Assembly: GCF_002563695.1 (NCBI RefSeq)
Contig: NZ_PDJI01000004.1
Location: forward strand, 2,232,001 to 2,296,000
Direction of reading: 5' to 3'
DNA: 64,000 nt
Source of the DNA: Georgenia soli
GTDB lineage: Bacteria > Actinomycetota > Actinomycetes > Actinomycetales > Actinomycetaceae
In this document: in pieces, positions 26,383 through 35,313 of the stretch
Layout of the letters: each line of letters begins with the position of its first letter
How positions within the stretch are numbered: the stretch's first letter is position 1
The notes under the pieces: generated by a model
What the model saw: only the letters and a program-made list of their open reading frames with translations
The model's database searches: none
Told to the model about the DNA's origin: nothing
Program-made: the position numbers and the translations under genes

Positions 26383-27388
26383 GGAGAGGCAACGCTTAAC
26401 TAGAGTTAGGGGAGGGGTATCTCGCCCCATGATGCATCCGATGAGATACGCAGGGTTCGTTTGTCATAACGACCGAATTGATCCTCTATTGGTGGCACCC
26501 CGACGATTCCGAGATCTTCGACAAGCGGGGCGTTCGGAAGGGGTTCTTCGACGCAGCTGATGTCGAGATGACAGAAGAGCTCAGTCGGCGCTTCCATGTC
26601 GTTCCCTTCGCGGCATCGCCGAGAAGGGTGTGGCGGAAAACGTCCAGGGCACGTCTAACCAGTGAGCCCTCCCCTGAGTGGGGGCACGGACGAGCGAGGT
26701 GCAGATCGGAAGAGCGCCACAGCGTTGCCCAGCCGTTCGCTCGCTCGTCGGACGCACTCCGGTCAGCCCTGGCGTCGATCGCTTGCGAGTGACGAGGAGC
26801 CAGCAGGCATCCGTTCGGCGTCTCCGGCCGCGCGGAAGTGGGCCCAAAGATCTTGCAGGAACAACCTACGGACGTTGTTGCAGGAACGACCTCAGGAGGG
26901 CCGTTTCTTGCAGGATCAGCGGATCCTCGGCAAGGAGGAGTGCGCAGCCGGGCCGCCCGCTCTCACCTGGCGCCCCGCCTACCGGCGGACGAACGAGAGT
27001 GCGATCGCCGCCAGCGCCAGGAGCGGGGAAAACAGCCACGTCCACTGACCCAACGTCGCGAGCACCGCAGCCCCGGCCATGAAACCTCAGGGTGTGTGTG
27101 ACTGCTGCCTTCTCGGCGAATCCGTAGCTGCGCGCAAGGCGCGGTGTCAGCGCCCACGCTGCAACGGACCCAGAACAGGAAACCTAGCGGCCATCGACCG
27201 TGAGCCGCGCACGTTCGAGGCCGAGTTGAGGGCGGCGCAGCCATTAGGCGTGTCGATACCGGTTCGTGGTGCGTACCGCGCGTGGTCGACATCAGCTCTG
27301 GTGAATCCGTGGCTCCCGGCTCCGCCCAGATGCGGCCGGGACCGAGTTGATCCACTGTCAGTGCGACGTCGCACGCAAGGAGCCTGAG
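26383..27388. other. Scar-like region with no supported full-length gene
   Basis: About 1 kb of mixed composition between the catabolic cluster and the core-like FNT gene. ORFs are short and share no recognisable family. It contains three TTGCAGGA-type repeats (26853, 26878, 26908; the first two agree over TTGCAGGAAC and ACCT) and one small membrane ORF listed separately. It is probably the right-hand junction of the inserted region. Confidence 0.5.
26979..27080 (-). CDS. Possible small membrane protein
   Basis: A 33-codon ORF: MAGAAVLATLGQWTWLFSPL followed by a second hydrophobic stretch and ending in RR. An SD-like GAGG precedes the ATG and an in-frame TGA lies just upstream. It may be a real micro-protein or the last membrane helix of a decayed transporter. 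Weak support. Confidence 0.25.
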   Translation of the reverse strand: MAGAAVLATLGQWTWLFSPLLALAAIALSFVRR

Positions 27389-28210
27389 ATGCCGGACCCG
27401 GACCCACGGAAGTACGGGGAGACCGACAGTCCCCTGGAGGACGATCTCGAGGCTGCCTTCGGACGCCAGCTGAGCGAGGGCGTGCAACGCCTGCATCGCC
27501 GTTGGCACGTCCTGCTGGCGACCGGCTTCACCGGCGGCACCGAGATCGCGATCGGTGTCATGGCGATGTTGCTCGTCTACCACGAGACAGGCAGCCACCT
27601 CCTTGCGGGCCTCGCCTTCAGCATCGGTTTCCTCGCGCTGCTGCTGGGCCGCGCCGAGCTCTTCACCGAGGGCTTCCTCATCCCGGTGATGACCGTCGTG
27701 GCCAGGCGGGCCAGCTATTCGCAGCTGATGCGACTCTGGGGCGGGACGCTCGTCAGCAACCTGGTCGGTGGGTGGCTGATCATGTGGCTGGTGATGACGG
27801 CGTTCCCGCAGCAGCAGGCCGACACGGTGGAGATGGCCGGACACTTCGCCGGGGAACCCCTGACGTTGCGGACCTTCAGCCTCGCCGTGCTCGCCGGCAT
27901 GGTCATCACCCTGATGACCCGGATGCAGCACGGCACCGATTCCATGCCCGCCAAGATCGCCGCCGCCGTGGCGGCGGGGTTCTTGCTGGCATCGTCACAG
28001 ATGTTCCACTCGATCCTGGACTCGTTGCTCATCTTCGGCGCCCTGCACACGGGGCAGGCGCCGTTCGGGTACGGCGAATGGGCGTACTGGTTCGCGTACA
28101 CCGTCGTCGGCAACATGGTCGGCGGCCTGGGCCTGGTCGCCCTCGTGCGGTTCGTCCGCAGCAGGGAGCGCCTGCTGGACGAGCGCCGTGCGGTGGATCG
28201 CGAGGGCTGA
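27389..28210 (+). CDS. Formate/nitrite transporter (FNT) family protein
   Basis: A 273-aa membrane protein of the FNT fold, with about six predicted helices after a 60-residue cytoplasmic N-terminus. Family-like stretches are GFTGGTEIAIGVMAMLLVY, GRAELFTEGFLIPVMTVVA, WGGTLVSNLVGGW and TRMQHGTDSMPAKIAAAVAA. FNT proteins are pentameric channels for small monovalent acids such as formate, nitrite or hydrosulfide; the YfdC-like branch is likely here. ATG at 27389 follows AAGGAG. It is convergent with the phosphoesterase gene. Confidence 0.85.
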   Translation: MPDPDPRKYGETDSPLEDDLEAAFGRQLSEGVQRLHRRWHVLLATGFTGGTEIAIGVMAMLLVYHETGSHLLAGLAFSIGFLALLLGRAELFTEGFLIPVMTVVARRASYSQLMRLWGGTLVSNLVGGWLIMWLVMTAFPQQQADTVEMAGHFAGEPLTLRTFSLAVLAGMVITLMTRMQHGTDSMPAKIAAAVAAGFLLASSQMFHSILDSLLIFGALHTGQAPFGYGEWAYWFAYTVVGNMVGGLGLVALVRFVRSRERLLDERRAVDREG

Positions 28211-28282
28211 CGGGGCCTGCGCGGTGAGTCGGACAAGCCGAGCCCGGCGGGTCGCTGGTCCGCGCCGCCACGCTGCTGAGCG

Positions 28283-29776
28283 TCACTCGATCAGTTCCAG
28301 TCCCTCCACGGTGAACGCCGACCCGTCCTGCTTCGTGGTGTCCGTGTACGGCGCGTAGACCGACGTGGTGAAGGAGTCCGCCTGGGTGTCGATCTCGATC
28401 AGCCTCGTCGGGTTGGTGGCGTCGTCGTGGTACGCGGTCTGGATGATGTGGATCGGGTTCCCCGCAACCCCCTGCTGCTCGCTGTGCGCCCAGGTGCCGG
28501 TGTGGCCGGAGAGGACGAAGCGGACGTTCGGGGCGCGAGCCACCAGATGGTCGAGGACGAACTGCGGGCTCGTGTTGCCGTAGCCGCCGTTGTCCTGGCT
28601 GATCGAGCCGTCGGCCTCCAGGAAGGAGTGGGTCACGATGATGGCGTTGTGGTACCGGTGCGCGGCCAGAACCTCGGAGGCCCAGTGGACGGCTCGCAGA
28701 CGCGGCCAGAGCTCGAGGTGGAGCACCAGCCAGTCCACGCCACCGGCAGTGAACGTGCTGTAGGAGTTGTCGACCTTGCCCTCCTCGAACGTGCCGCGAA
28801 GGTTCTCGACGTGATCGACGCCGAAGTAGGTGTTGAAGGTCTCGGTGTGGCGTAGCTGCGCCTGGGTGTTCGCACCGTCTCTCGCACTTCCACCCACGGC
28901 GGTGGCCATGGCGTCGTGGTTGCCGACGGCGAAGGAGTAGGGGATGCCGGTGGCATCGAGCACGGCGACCCCCTCGTGCGCGAGCTTGTACTGCTCGTGC
29001 CCAGGAGTGTCCCAGTCGACGACGTCGCCGGTGTGCGTGATGTAGCGCAGATCGAGCGCGTCCTCGTTGCTGGCGAGCCACTGCGCCCGGTGCAGGAAGA
29101 GGTTCGGCTCGCGACCCGGGTGCACCTCCTTCTGGGTGTCGGGCAGCACGGCCAGCGTGAACACCGTGTCGGTGGCGACGAAGAAGGAGACGCCGAGATC
29201 GGCGAATCCCGCCGCCATCAGCTCCTCGCGCTGGCCGTCGGTGATCGCCAGGCGCTGCTGTCCGTCCTTGGCGCGGACGAGCTCGTGGACCGCCTCGAGG
29301 CAGTCGGCCGACTTGGCCGACGCGAAGAACCCGTCCTCCTGAAGGATGTAGCCGTCCCTGATCAGGTCCTCGAGCCGTCGACCCTCGAGCGTGTACGCGT
29401 GCTGGCCGGTCGCAGGGCGGAGCAGGTGATGGACAAGCCGGAGACCCTCCCGGGCTGTCGCGGAGCCGAGGAAGGCGACCCCGTCGTCGTCGGAGAAGCC
29501 GCCGTCGTGCTGCGCGGTGTCGGCCTCGGCGCGAGAGGTCGTCAGGATGCTGTTGTCCGTCCGCGGGTCGATCCGTTGGTGAACCGCATCCGTCATGAGG
29601 GAGCAGAGGTCCTGACGCGAGGCTGCGTCGTGGTGCGCGGGTCCCGTCCCGTCGGGCTGCGATGCAGGCGCGCGAGTCTCTGCGACGGAGCCGCAACCGG
29701 CGAGGAGGACGACGGCGGTCACGCCGGCGACCCACCTGCCCAGTCCGTCGACCGTCCTCACCACACAATCGTCCAC
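28283..29776 (-). CDS. Secreted metallophosphoesterase lipoprotein
   Basis: A 497-aa calcineurin-like phosphoesterase. Lipobox LLAGC gives lipidated Cys28. The metal-site blocks are ITHTGDVVDW, SFAVGNHDAM, IIVTHSFLEADG and FVLSGHTGTW; a unique N-terminal half of about 200 residues precedes them. The GTG start at 29776 has no clear SD. It probably cleaves a phosphoester outside the membrane; substrate unknown. It stands alone. Confidence 0.82.
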   Translation of the reverse strand: MDDCVVRTVDGLGRWVAGVTAVVLLAGCGSVAETRAPASQPDGTGPAHHDAASRQDLCSLMTDAVHQRIDPRTDNSILTTSRAEADTAQHDGGFSDDDGVAFLGSATAREGLRLVHHLLRPATGQHAYTLEGRRLEDLIRDGYILQEDGFFASAKSADCLEAVHELVRAKDGQQRLAITDGQREELMAAGFADLGVSFFVATDTVFTLAVLPDTQKEVHPGREPNLFLHRAQWLASNEDALDLRYITHTGDVVDWDTPGHEQYKLAHEGVAVLDATGIPYSFAVGNHDAMATAVGGSARDGANTQAQLRHTETFNTYFGVDHVENLRGTFEEGKVDNSYSTFTAGGVDWLVLHLELWPRLRAVHWASEVLAAHRYHNAIIVTHSFLEADGSISQDNGGYGNTSPQFVLDHLVARAPNVRFVLSGHTGTWAHSEQQGVAGNPIHIIQTAYHDDATNPTRLIEIDTQADSFTTSVYAPYTDTTKQDGSAFTVEGLELIE

Positions 29777-29861
29777 TGAGGCCGGCGGACGCCGCGCGGC
29801 TTCGGTCTTCCCGGATCTCCAGCGGGAAGGGCTGTGTTGGCCGACCGGCGGCTCCGGCTCC

Positions 29862-30317
29862 TCAGCCCCTGACAGCCGTGCTGAGCGGCCGGTCAGTGGT
29901 GATGGGGTCTGCGTGCCGGTGCGCGACGCGCCAGGCGCCGTCGTCCTCGCGGCGGAAGATCATGGTTACCCGCAGGTCGATGGCGACGGTGTCGGCGCGT
30001 CCGGTGAGGCGACCCGAGGACCTCTCGAGCTGGACGACGTAGCCCAGGTCCGGCGTCGTGAACCGGGAAACCTCCTCGAAGGTGAGCGTCACCTCGTCGA
30101 ACCGAAACGCCCCACCCTCGGCAAAGTTTGCAGCGGCAGCCTCCATGGTTCGCCGAACCGCATCGGGTCCTCGCTGCGGCGGGCCCAGAGGATTGGCGAG
30201 CGTGACGTCCTCCAGCTGTGAGAAGCACGCCCGGCACGGCTCGGGGTCACCTTTCATGAAGGCGCCGAGGGCGTCCCGGTAACCCTCGATGGCGCGGTTC
30301 AGGTCGGAGCTCGTCAT
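29862..30317 (-). CDS. SnoaL/NTF2-like protein
   Basis: A 151-aa small alpha+beta-barrel protein. The pattern NRAIEGYRDALGAFMKGDPE, later VTMIFRREDDGAWRVAHRHAD, is that of nuclear-transport-factor-2-like (DUF4440/SnoaL) proteins, which act as small hydrolases, isomerases or ligand binders. ATG at 30317 follows GAAGGAG. No function can be given. Confidence 0.72.
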   Translation of the reverse strand: MTSSDLNRAIEGYRDALGAFMKGDPEPCRACFSQLEDVTLANPLGPPQRGPDAVRRTMEAAAANFAEGGAFRFDEVTLTFEEVSRFTTPDLGYVVQLERSSGRLTGRADTVAIDLRVTMIFRREDDGAWRVAHRHADPITTDRPLSTAVRG

Positions 30318-30381
30318 CGCACTCTCCTTCCACGACCACTCAAGGGGACCACCGCAGCGTCGCCTCGGCAACGCCCCCGGT

Positions 30382-31740
30382 TCAGGCGCGTGCGGCCTCG
30401 TAGCGCCGCGGCGCCTCGGCCCGCTCCACGCCGTGGTCGACGATGCGCCCGGGATACCCGTGGGCGAGCCCGTCGGGCACCTTCCACGGCTGGTGGACCG
30501 CTGCGCCGGGGATGTGGGCCAGCTCGGGGACGTGCCGGCGGACATACTCGCCGTCGGGGTCGAACCGCTCACCCTGGGTGACTGGGTTGAACACCCGGAA
30601 GTACGGTGCGGCGTCGGTCCCGGTCCCGGCCACCCACTGCCAGCCGTGGTTGTTCGAGGCGAGGTCGCCGTCGCGGAGATGCTCGAGGAAGTACCGCGCG
30701 CCGTGCGGCCACCACACGTGCAGGTCCTTCAGCAGAAAGCTCGCCACCACCATCCGCACCCGGTTGTGCATCCACCCCTCGGCGAGGAGCTGACGCATGC
30801 CGGCGTCGACGAACGGGTAGCCCGTCCGGCCCTCCTCCCACGCGCGGACGTGGTCCGCCGCGGCTCCTGTAGGATCCTCGTACGCCATGCCGCGCAGGTC
30901 CTCGCGCAGGTCGGCCCAGGCGGAGTCCGGGCGGTGCCAGAGCACGTCCGCGTAGAACTCGCGCCAGCACAGCTCCGCGACGAAGCGCCGCGCGCCCTCG
31001 GACCGGCCGGCGGGGTGGGCGGCGAGGTCGGCGAGCATCGTGCGCGGGTGGATCGCGCCGTACTTCAGATACACGGACATCTGCGACGTGGCGTCCAGGT
31101 CCGGGCGGTCCCGGTTGCGGTCGTAGTCGGCCAGGTCCTCCTCGAGGAACTCCTCCCAGCGTGCCCTGGCCGCGGCCTCGCCGGACGGCACGACGGCGAG
31201 GGCCGGGTCCTCCGCCCAGGGCAGCCGGGCGGACTCCACCCTCCGGTGCCACGCGAGGTGCTCCGGGAGCGGTGCGGGGGAGGGCCAGCCGTGCTCCCGC
31301 CACGCGCGCGAGAAGGGGGTGAACACCTGGAACGGCTCGCCGTCGGCCTTGCGCACCAGGCCCGGGCCGACGGCGTAGGGCGTGCCCGTGGCGACGAGCG
31401 GGACGTCGCCCAGGGCTCGTTCGACCCGCCGGTCGCGGCGCCGCCCGTAGGGCGTGCTCTCCCGGCTGACATGCACACTCGTCGCACCCACCTCGCGCAC
31501 CAGGGCAGGGAGCTCCGTCTCCGGGCGTCCCGCGCGCACGACCAGTGCGCCGTCGTACGAGGCGTTCGCAGCGTCGAGGGCGGCCGTCAGATAGGCCCGG
31601 CGCACGGGCCCCGCCGAGGCCAGCAGCGTCGGGTCCGCGACGAACACCGGCAGGACGCCGCCGCCAGCCTCGTGCGCCGCGAGCAGCGCCGGCAGGTCGT
31701 GCAGCCGGAGGTCCCGACGGAGCCACAGCAACGCTGTCAT
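30382..31740 (-). CDS. phr: Deoxyribodipyrimidine photolyase
   Basis: Repairs UV cyclobutane dimers with blue light and FAD. It is 452 aa: an N-terminal Rossmann-like antenna domain (LLWLRRDLRLHDLPALLAA), then FAD-binding helices with SQMSVYLKYGAIHPRTML, CWREFYADVLWHRP, TGYPFVDAGMRQLLAEGWMH, ASFLLKDLHVWW and NNHGWQWVAGTGTDAAPYFR. ATG at 31740 is chosen because GGAGG is about 9 bases before it; ATG at 31749 touches that SD. It is one of several repair genes in this part of the window. Confidence 0.93.
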   Translation of the reverse strand: MTALLWLRRDLRLHDLPALLAAHEAGGGVLPVFVADPTLLASAGPVRRAYLTAALDAANASYDGALVVRAGRPETELPALVREVGATSVHVSRESTPYGRRRDRRVERALGDVPLVATGTPYAVGPGLVRKADGEPFQVFTPFSRAWREHGWPSPAPLPEHLAWHRRVESARLPWAEDPALAVVPSGEAAARARWEEFLEEDLADYDRNRDRPDLDATSQMSVYLKYGAIHPRTMLADLAAHPAGRSEGARRFVAELCWREFYADVLWHRPDSAWADLREDLRGMAYEDPTGAAADHVRAWEEGRTGYPFVDAGMRQLLAEGWMHNRVRMVVASFLLKDLHVWWPHGARYFLEHLRDGDLASNNHGWQWVAGTGTDAAPYFRVFNPVTQGERFDPDGEYVRRHVPELAHIPGAAVHQPWKVPDGLAHGYPGRIVDHGVERAEAPRRYEAARA

Positions 31741-31778
31741 GAACGCCATCCTCCGGGCCGTACCGGCACCACGCTCGC

Positions 31779-31818
31779 CGGCAGCGGCAGCGGCAGCGGC
31801 AGCGGCAGCGGCAGCGGC
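31779..31818. repeat. Hexanucleotide tandem repeat (GGCAGC)n
   Basis: About six and a half perfect copies of GGCAGC in the 193-base gap between the divergent phr and the VOC gene, followed by looser GGCAGTGG-type copies. The gap holds no supported gene. Repeats of this kind may vary in copy number. Confidence 0.85.
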
Positions 31819-31933
31819 CCAGGGCGCGAGAGCAACGGCAGTGGCCCAGGATGCGAGGGCGACGGCAGCGGACCGGGACTGCGGGCGACGGCTGAGGCGG
31901 CGACGGGGTGACCGGCCGCGGACGCTCTCCGCC

Positions 31934-32350
31934 TCAGGGGCCGGAGGTCCCGGCGTCGCTGAGCTCGACGGTCCGCCCGTCCGGGTCCTTGACCACGAAC
32001 GACCAGTAGCCCACCCAGAACGGCTCCGGCCTCAGGGCCTCCACCCCCGCCGCCCGCAGCCGCTCGACGGCCGACCGGAACGCTGCGGGCGCGAGGGCCA
32101 CGGAGATCGACCGCACGTCCTCGGTCGCCGGTGCGTCCGCGAGCTGGCCATGGCCCCAGCCGGGCTGGAAGGCCCACCCCGACGGGCGTTCCAGCGACTC
32201 CAGGCGCTGGAACGACAGCTGCACGCTGTCATGCTCGAACGCGACGCCGTCGACCTCGTCCCAGATCTGACGCAGCCCGAGAAGCTCGCCGTAGAACTCC
32301 CGGGTCGCGCCGAGGTCGGTGCAGTACTCGTAGGAGAACCAGGTGGCCAT
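31934..32350 (-). CDS. VOC-fold (glyoxalase-like) protein
   Basis: A 138-aa VOC protein starting MATWFSYEYCTDLGATREFY and ending with VVKDPDGRTVELSDAGTSG. The repeated beta-alpha-beta pattern and the C-terminal DPDGRTVEL motif place it in the glyoxalase/bleomycin-resistance group. There is no clear SD; the gene may be leaderless. It is divergent from the AlkD-like gene, with 64 bases between starts. Substrate unknown. Confidence 0.72.
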   Translation of the reverse strand: MATWFSYEYCTDLGATREFYGELLGLRQIWDEVDGVAFEHDSVQLSFQRLESLERPSGWAFQPGWGHGQLADAPATEDVRSISVALAPAAFRSAVERLRAAGVEALRPEPFWVGYWSFVVKDPDGRTVELSDAGTSGP

Positions 32351-32414
32351 GACGGTGAACCGTAGCCTTGGAGGAGGGACAGGACGCAGAGGAGACGGAC
32401 AGGAGTTTCTTAGG

Positions 32415-33086
32415 TTGAGCCAGACGACGGTCGACGACGTGATGGCCGAGCTCGCGGCGCTCGAGGACCCGAGGGCCCGGGCGGTCAACGAGAGGCACGG
32501 CGACGACCACGGCGTGAACCTCGGCAAGCTCCGGGCGATCGCCAAGCGTCTGAAGACCCAGCAGGAGCTCGCGCGGCAGCTGTGGGCGACGGGCGACACC
32601 GCGGCCCGGCTGCTCGCGGTCCTCGTCTGCCGTCCCCGGGCGTTCGACCGTGACGAGCTGGACGTCATGCTGCGTGAGGCCCGCACCCCCAAGGTCCACG
32701 ACTGGCTCGTGAACTACGTGGTGAAAAAGAACCCGCACGCCGAGGAGCTGCGCCTGGCGTGGTCCGCGGATCCGGACCCGGTGGTGGCCAGCGCCGGCTG
32801 GGCGCTGACCACCGAACGGGTGGCGAAGAAGCCCGCGGGCCTGGATCTCGGCGGTCTGCTCGACGTCATCGAGGCGGAGATGAAGGGTGCCCCGGACCGC
32901 CTGCAGTGGGCGATGAACAACTGCCTGGCCCGCATCGGCATCGATCACCCCGAGCACCGCGCCCGGGCCATCGGCATCGGGGAGCGCCTCCAGGTGCTCA
33001 AGGACTACCCGACGCCGCCGAGCTGCACCTCGCCGTTCGCGCCGGTCTGGATCGCGGAGATGGTGCGCCGCCAGAGCGCGGAGTAG
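32415..33086 (+). CDS. DNA alkylation repair protein (AlkD-like HEAT-repeat glycosylase)
   Basis: A 223-aa all-helical protein. VRRQSAE-type ending, EDPRARAVNERHGDDHGVNL, LRAIAKRLKTQQELARQLWA, WALTTERVAKKP and AMNNCLARIGIDHPEHRARA are characteristic of AlkD-type DNA alkylation repair proteins, which excise 3-methyladenine and 7-methylguanine. TTG at 32415 is chosen, 9 bases after AGGAG; the frame is open to 32343 but the added residues are atypical and overlap the divergent VOC gene. Confidence 0.78.
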   Translation: MSQTTVDDVMAELAALEDPRARAVNERHGDDHGVNLGKLRAIAKRLKTQQELARQLWATGDTAARLLAVLVCRPRAFDRDELDVMLREARTPKVHDWLVNYVVKKNPHAEELRLAWSADPDPVVASAGWALTTERVAKKPAGLDLGGLLDVIEAEMKGAPDRLQWAMNNCLARIGIDHPEHRARAIGIGERLQVLKDYPTPPSCTSPFAPVWIAEMVRRQSAE

Positions 33087-33112
33087 GACCGCGAGGTCGG
33101 TTCCACCGGCGG

Positions 33113-33673
33113 TCAACGGCTGAGCAGCTCGGGCGGCACACGTCCGGCCCCTCGCACGTCCGCGAGCAGGGCCGGGTCCACCGGCTCCCCGGTCCGCAGC
33201 ACGCTCAGTGTGCCGGTCGCCTCGAGCACCACCACGGCGACCTCCCCCGGGTGCCGCACCCCGGTCCTGCGCAGCGCCGCATGCAGCTCGTCGCGGGTGA
33301 TGTGGTACTTCTCGAGCTGGTCGTCGAGCACGACCGGTCCGGCCATGAGGACCGCCGGCTGGTTGTTGATGAGGGCGTTCCACAGCGGCCGGCGCCGCAC
33401 CTGGCCCACCACGGCCTCCAGGGCAAGGAGCGTCACCAACGCGACGAGCCCGCCGGTGAGGGTCGGCCACGGGCCGAGCGTCGCACGGCCGAGCACCGCG
33501 CCGAAGATCATGACGACCACGAGGTCGAAGCCCGACAGCCCGGCGAGCACGCGCTGACCGAGGAGTCGCGTCGCGAAGACGAAGGCGCCGTAGAGGACGG
33601 CCGCCGCCAGAGCGACCGAGAGGGCCCCGACGGGCGTGATGCCGATGTAGTCCCAGAGGTCCGACGCAGACAT
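33113..33673 (-). CDS. DUF421/YetF-type membrane protein
   Basis: A 186-aa protein with three predicted N-terminal membrane segments and a soluble C-terminal domain. The conserved core is RLLGQRVLAGLSGFDLVVVM, FGAVLGRATLGP, and the cytoplasmic QPAVLMAGPVVLDDQLEKYH and ITRDELHAALRRTGVRH. These are widespread proteins without an established function. It is convergent with the AlkD-like gene. Confidence 0.82.
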   Translation of the reverse strand: MSASDLWDYIGITPVGALSVALAAAVLYGAFVFATRLLGQRVLAGLSGFDLVVVMIFGAVLGRATLGPWPTLTGGLVALVTLLALEAVVGQVRRRPLWNALINNQPAVLMAGPVVLDDQLEKYHITRDELHAALRRTGVRHPGEVAVVVLEATGTLSVLRTGEPVDPALLADVRGAGRVPPELLSR

Positions 33674-33798
33674 GCACCAATAGTGGCTCCCGTCAGGGAC
33701 CGGGGCTCACCCGGGTGGCGCGGCCGGTACAAACGCGGCGCCGTCGTCGTCCGGTGCGTCGCAGCCCGGAGGGTCGCACTCTCTAAAAACAAGATTCA

Positions 33799-33828
33799 TT
33801 GACCGTAGGGCGGTGCAGACCTACGGTC
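33799..33828 (+). promoter_or_regulatory. Candidate promoter/operator with 9-bp inverted repeat
   Basis: GACCGTAGG (33801-33809) pairs with CCTACGGTC (33820-33828). TTGACC (33799) and TACGGT (33822) have the spacing of -35 and -10 boxes, so the inverted repeat would lie across the promoter core. It sits in the 381-base gap between the divergent DUF421 and DoxX genes. Confidence 0.4.
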
Positions 33829-33837
33829 GTCCTGTCT

Positions 33838-33877
33838 GCAGGTGCAGGTGCAGGTGCAGGTGCACGTGCAGGAGCAG
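33838..33877. repeat. Hexanucleotide tandem repeat (GCAGGT)n
   Basis: Four perfect GCAGGT copies followed by degenerate ones (GCACGT, GCAGGA, GCAGGT) just downstream of the candidate promoter of the DoxX gene. No gene was recognised in this gap. The tract could vary in length and alter the leader. Confidence 0.8.
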
Positions 33878-34054
33878 GTTCGACCACGGGGCCGCAAGGT
33901 CCCGCAACGGCGGGCGGACCGAGCGCCGCCACCTCTGGCGGAGCCGCCCGAAACTCGCCCTCCCCGCTTGTCGGCGTCGTCGCCGACGAGCCACTGACCG
34001 GGGGCACCCCTCGGTCGTCGGACGATCGCCGGGGGATGTGAGGAGGAGATGGTG

Positions 34055-34519
34055 ATGGGAGCAAGTGTTGCGGGTGCCGCACCGTCGGTGTCCGGAGGGA
34101 CGACCGTGCTGCGACGCGCCCGGACGGAGCCGGCCTACGGGGCCTTCACGCTGCTGCGTGTGGGCTTCACCGTCCTGCCGGTCGTCTTCGGCCTGGACAA
34201 GTTCGCCAACGTGCTGACCAGCTGGGAGGGCTACCTCGCGCCGTGGATCGTCGGGCTGCTGCCGTTCAGTGCCGGCACCGCCATGATGATCGTCGGCGTG
34301 GTGGAGGTCGTCGCGGGCGTCCTGGTGGCGGTCAAGCCTCGCTACGGCGCGTACGTCGTGGCTCTGTGGCTGGCCGGGATCATCGTCAACCTGGTGACCT
34401 ACCCCGGCTTCTACGACGTCGCGCTCCGGGACTTCGGGCTGATGCTGGCTGCGCTGACGCTCGGCCGGCTCGCGAGCGCCTACGACCCGGCGTGGGGCCG
34501 GCGCGACCACGCGCGCTGA
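34055..34519 (+). CDS. DoxX-like membrane protein
   Basis: A 154-aa protein with four predicted membrane helices. AYGAFTLLRVGFTVLPVVFG, DKFANVLTSWEGYLAPWIVG, IVGVVEVVAGVLVAVKPR and DFGLMLAALTLGRLA fit the DoxX/DoxD family. ATG at 34055 is preferred for its 8-base spacing from AGGAGG; ATG at 34049 is too close. Function unknown, possibly linked to redox stress as for other DoxX proteins. Confidence 0.75.
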   Translation: MGASVAGAAPSVSGGTTVLRRARTEPAYGAFTLLRVGFTVLPVVFGLDKFANVLTSWEGYLAPWIVGLLPFSAGTAMMIVGVVEVVAGVLVAVKPRYGAYVVALWLAGIIVNLVTYPGFYDVALRDFGLMLAALTLGRLASAYDPAWGRRDHAR

Positions 34520-34601
34520 CAACCGAGCCCACCGGCAGCCTCGCGGCCCGGTGACCGGGCCGTGCGGCCCGCGACGCAGGACGTGCGGTCCGGCCGGGCG
34601 C

Positions 34602-35192
34602 TCAGCCCACGAGCGCGATGACGACGAAGCCGACGCCCGCCGGGACGTCGAGGAACAGGCACGCCTCCGCCAGGGACCGCGGGACCACGACGCGACGGCG
34701 GTAGTGCACGGCGTCCCAGACGGCGTGCGACGCCAGAGCGGCTCCGGCGACGGCGAGCCCGACCCGGGGTTGGTCGACGAGCAGGGCGGCTGCCGCCAGT
34801 GCGCCGAACGCCAGAACCGCCGCCGTCTGTGCCGTGAGTGCCGGGCGAGGTGCTCCGTGGAGAAGTCCCACAAGCACCAGGACGACGACGGAGCCTGCGA
34901 GCGTCCACCACCACGGCACGGCGAGCAGCTCCGTCGTCGTCACCACCGCGGCGGATGCCGGGATCGCGGCCCAGGCGACCCACGGCCGGTCCGTCGCTGC
35001 CGCCGCGAGGTAGCACAGCGCGGCGATCGCGACGACGAGCGCGGGCACCTCACGGTCGGCCTCCCCGACCAGGATCAGTGCAACCGCCACCACGCCGACG
35101 AGGGCCGGCCAGTGGTGCAGGACGCCGATCCGGTGGGGCCGGTCCAGCCGCGCCGACGGTCCGGGTGCCACAGCTGCAGATGGCTCGTTCAT
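34602..35192 (-). CDS. Integral membrane protein of unknown function
   Basis: A 196-aa protein with about six hydrophobic helices and a short polar N-terminus (MNEPSAAVAPGPSARLDRPH). The last part, ALASHAVWDAVHYRRRVVVP followed by SLAEACLFLDVPAGVG, looks conserved and polar between helices. I do not recognise a characterised family. ATG at 35192 follows AGAGGAAG. It is divergent from the AraC-type regulator, which may control it. Confidence 0.7.
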   Translation of the reverse strand: MNEPSAAVAPGPSARLDRPHRIGVLHHWPALVGVVAVALILVGEADREVPALVVAIAALCYLAAAATDRPWVAWAAIPASAAVVTTTELLAVPWWWTLAGSVVVLVLVGLLHGAPRPALTAQTAAVLAFGALAAAALLVDQPRVGLAVAGAALASHAVWDAVHYRRRVVVPRSLAEACLFLDVPAGVGFVVIALVG

Positions 35193-35313
35193 GAGACTTC
35201 CTCTCGGTTCCGGGGTGCGACTCATCCTGACCCGGTCCGCGTCATACCCCACCGGGGTACCGTGGTGATGGCCGGATCCTCGGTGGCCATGTCCAGAACG
35301 GTGGGGGCGGCGG

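Noticed and set aside
26405..26847. Short ORFs in both directions in the scar region
   Set aside because: They begin with poor starts, match no family and overlap one another; composition does not favour any of them.
30289..31911. 540-codon plus-strand frame ending in Gly-Ser repeats
   Set aside because: It lies opposite the photolyase gene, has no recognisable domain, and its Gly-Ser tail is just the translated GGCAGC tandem repeat.
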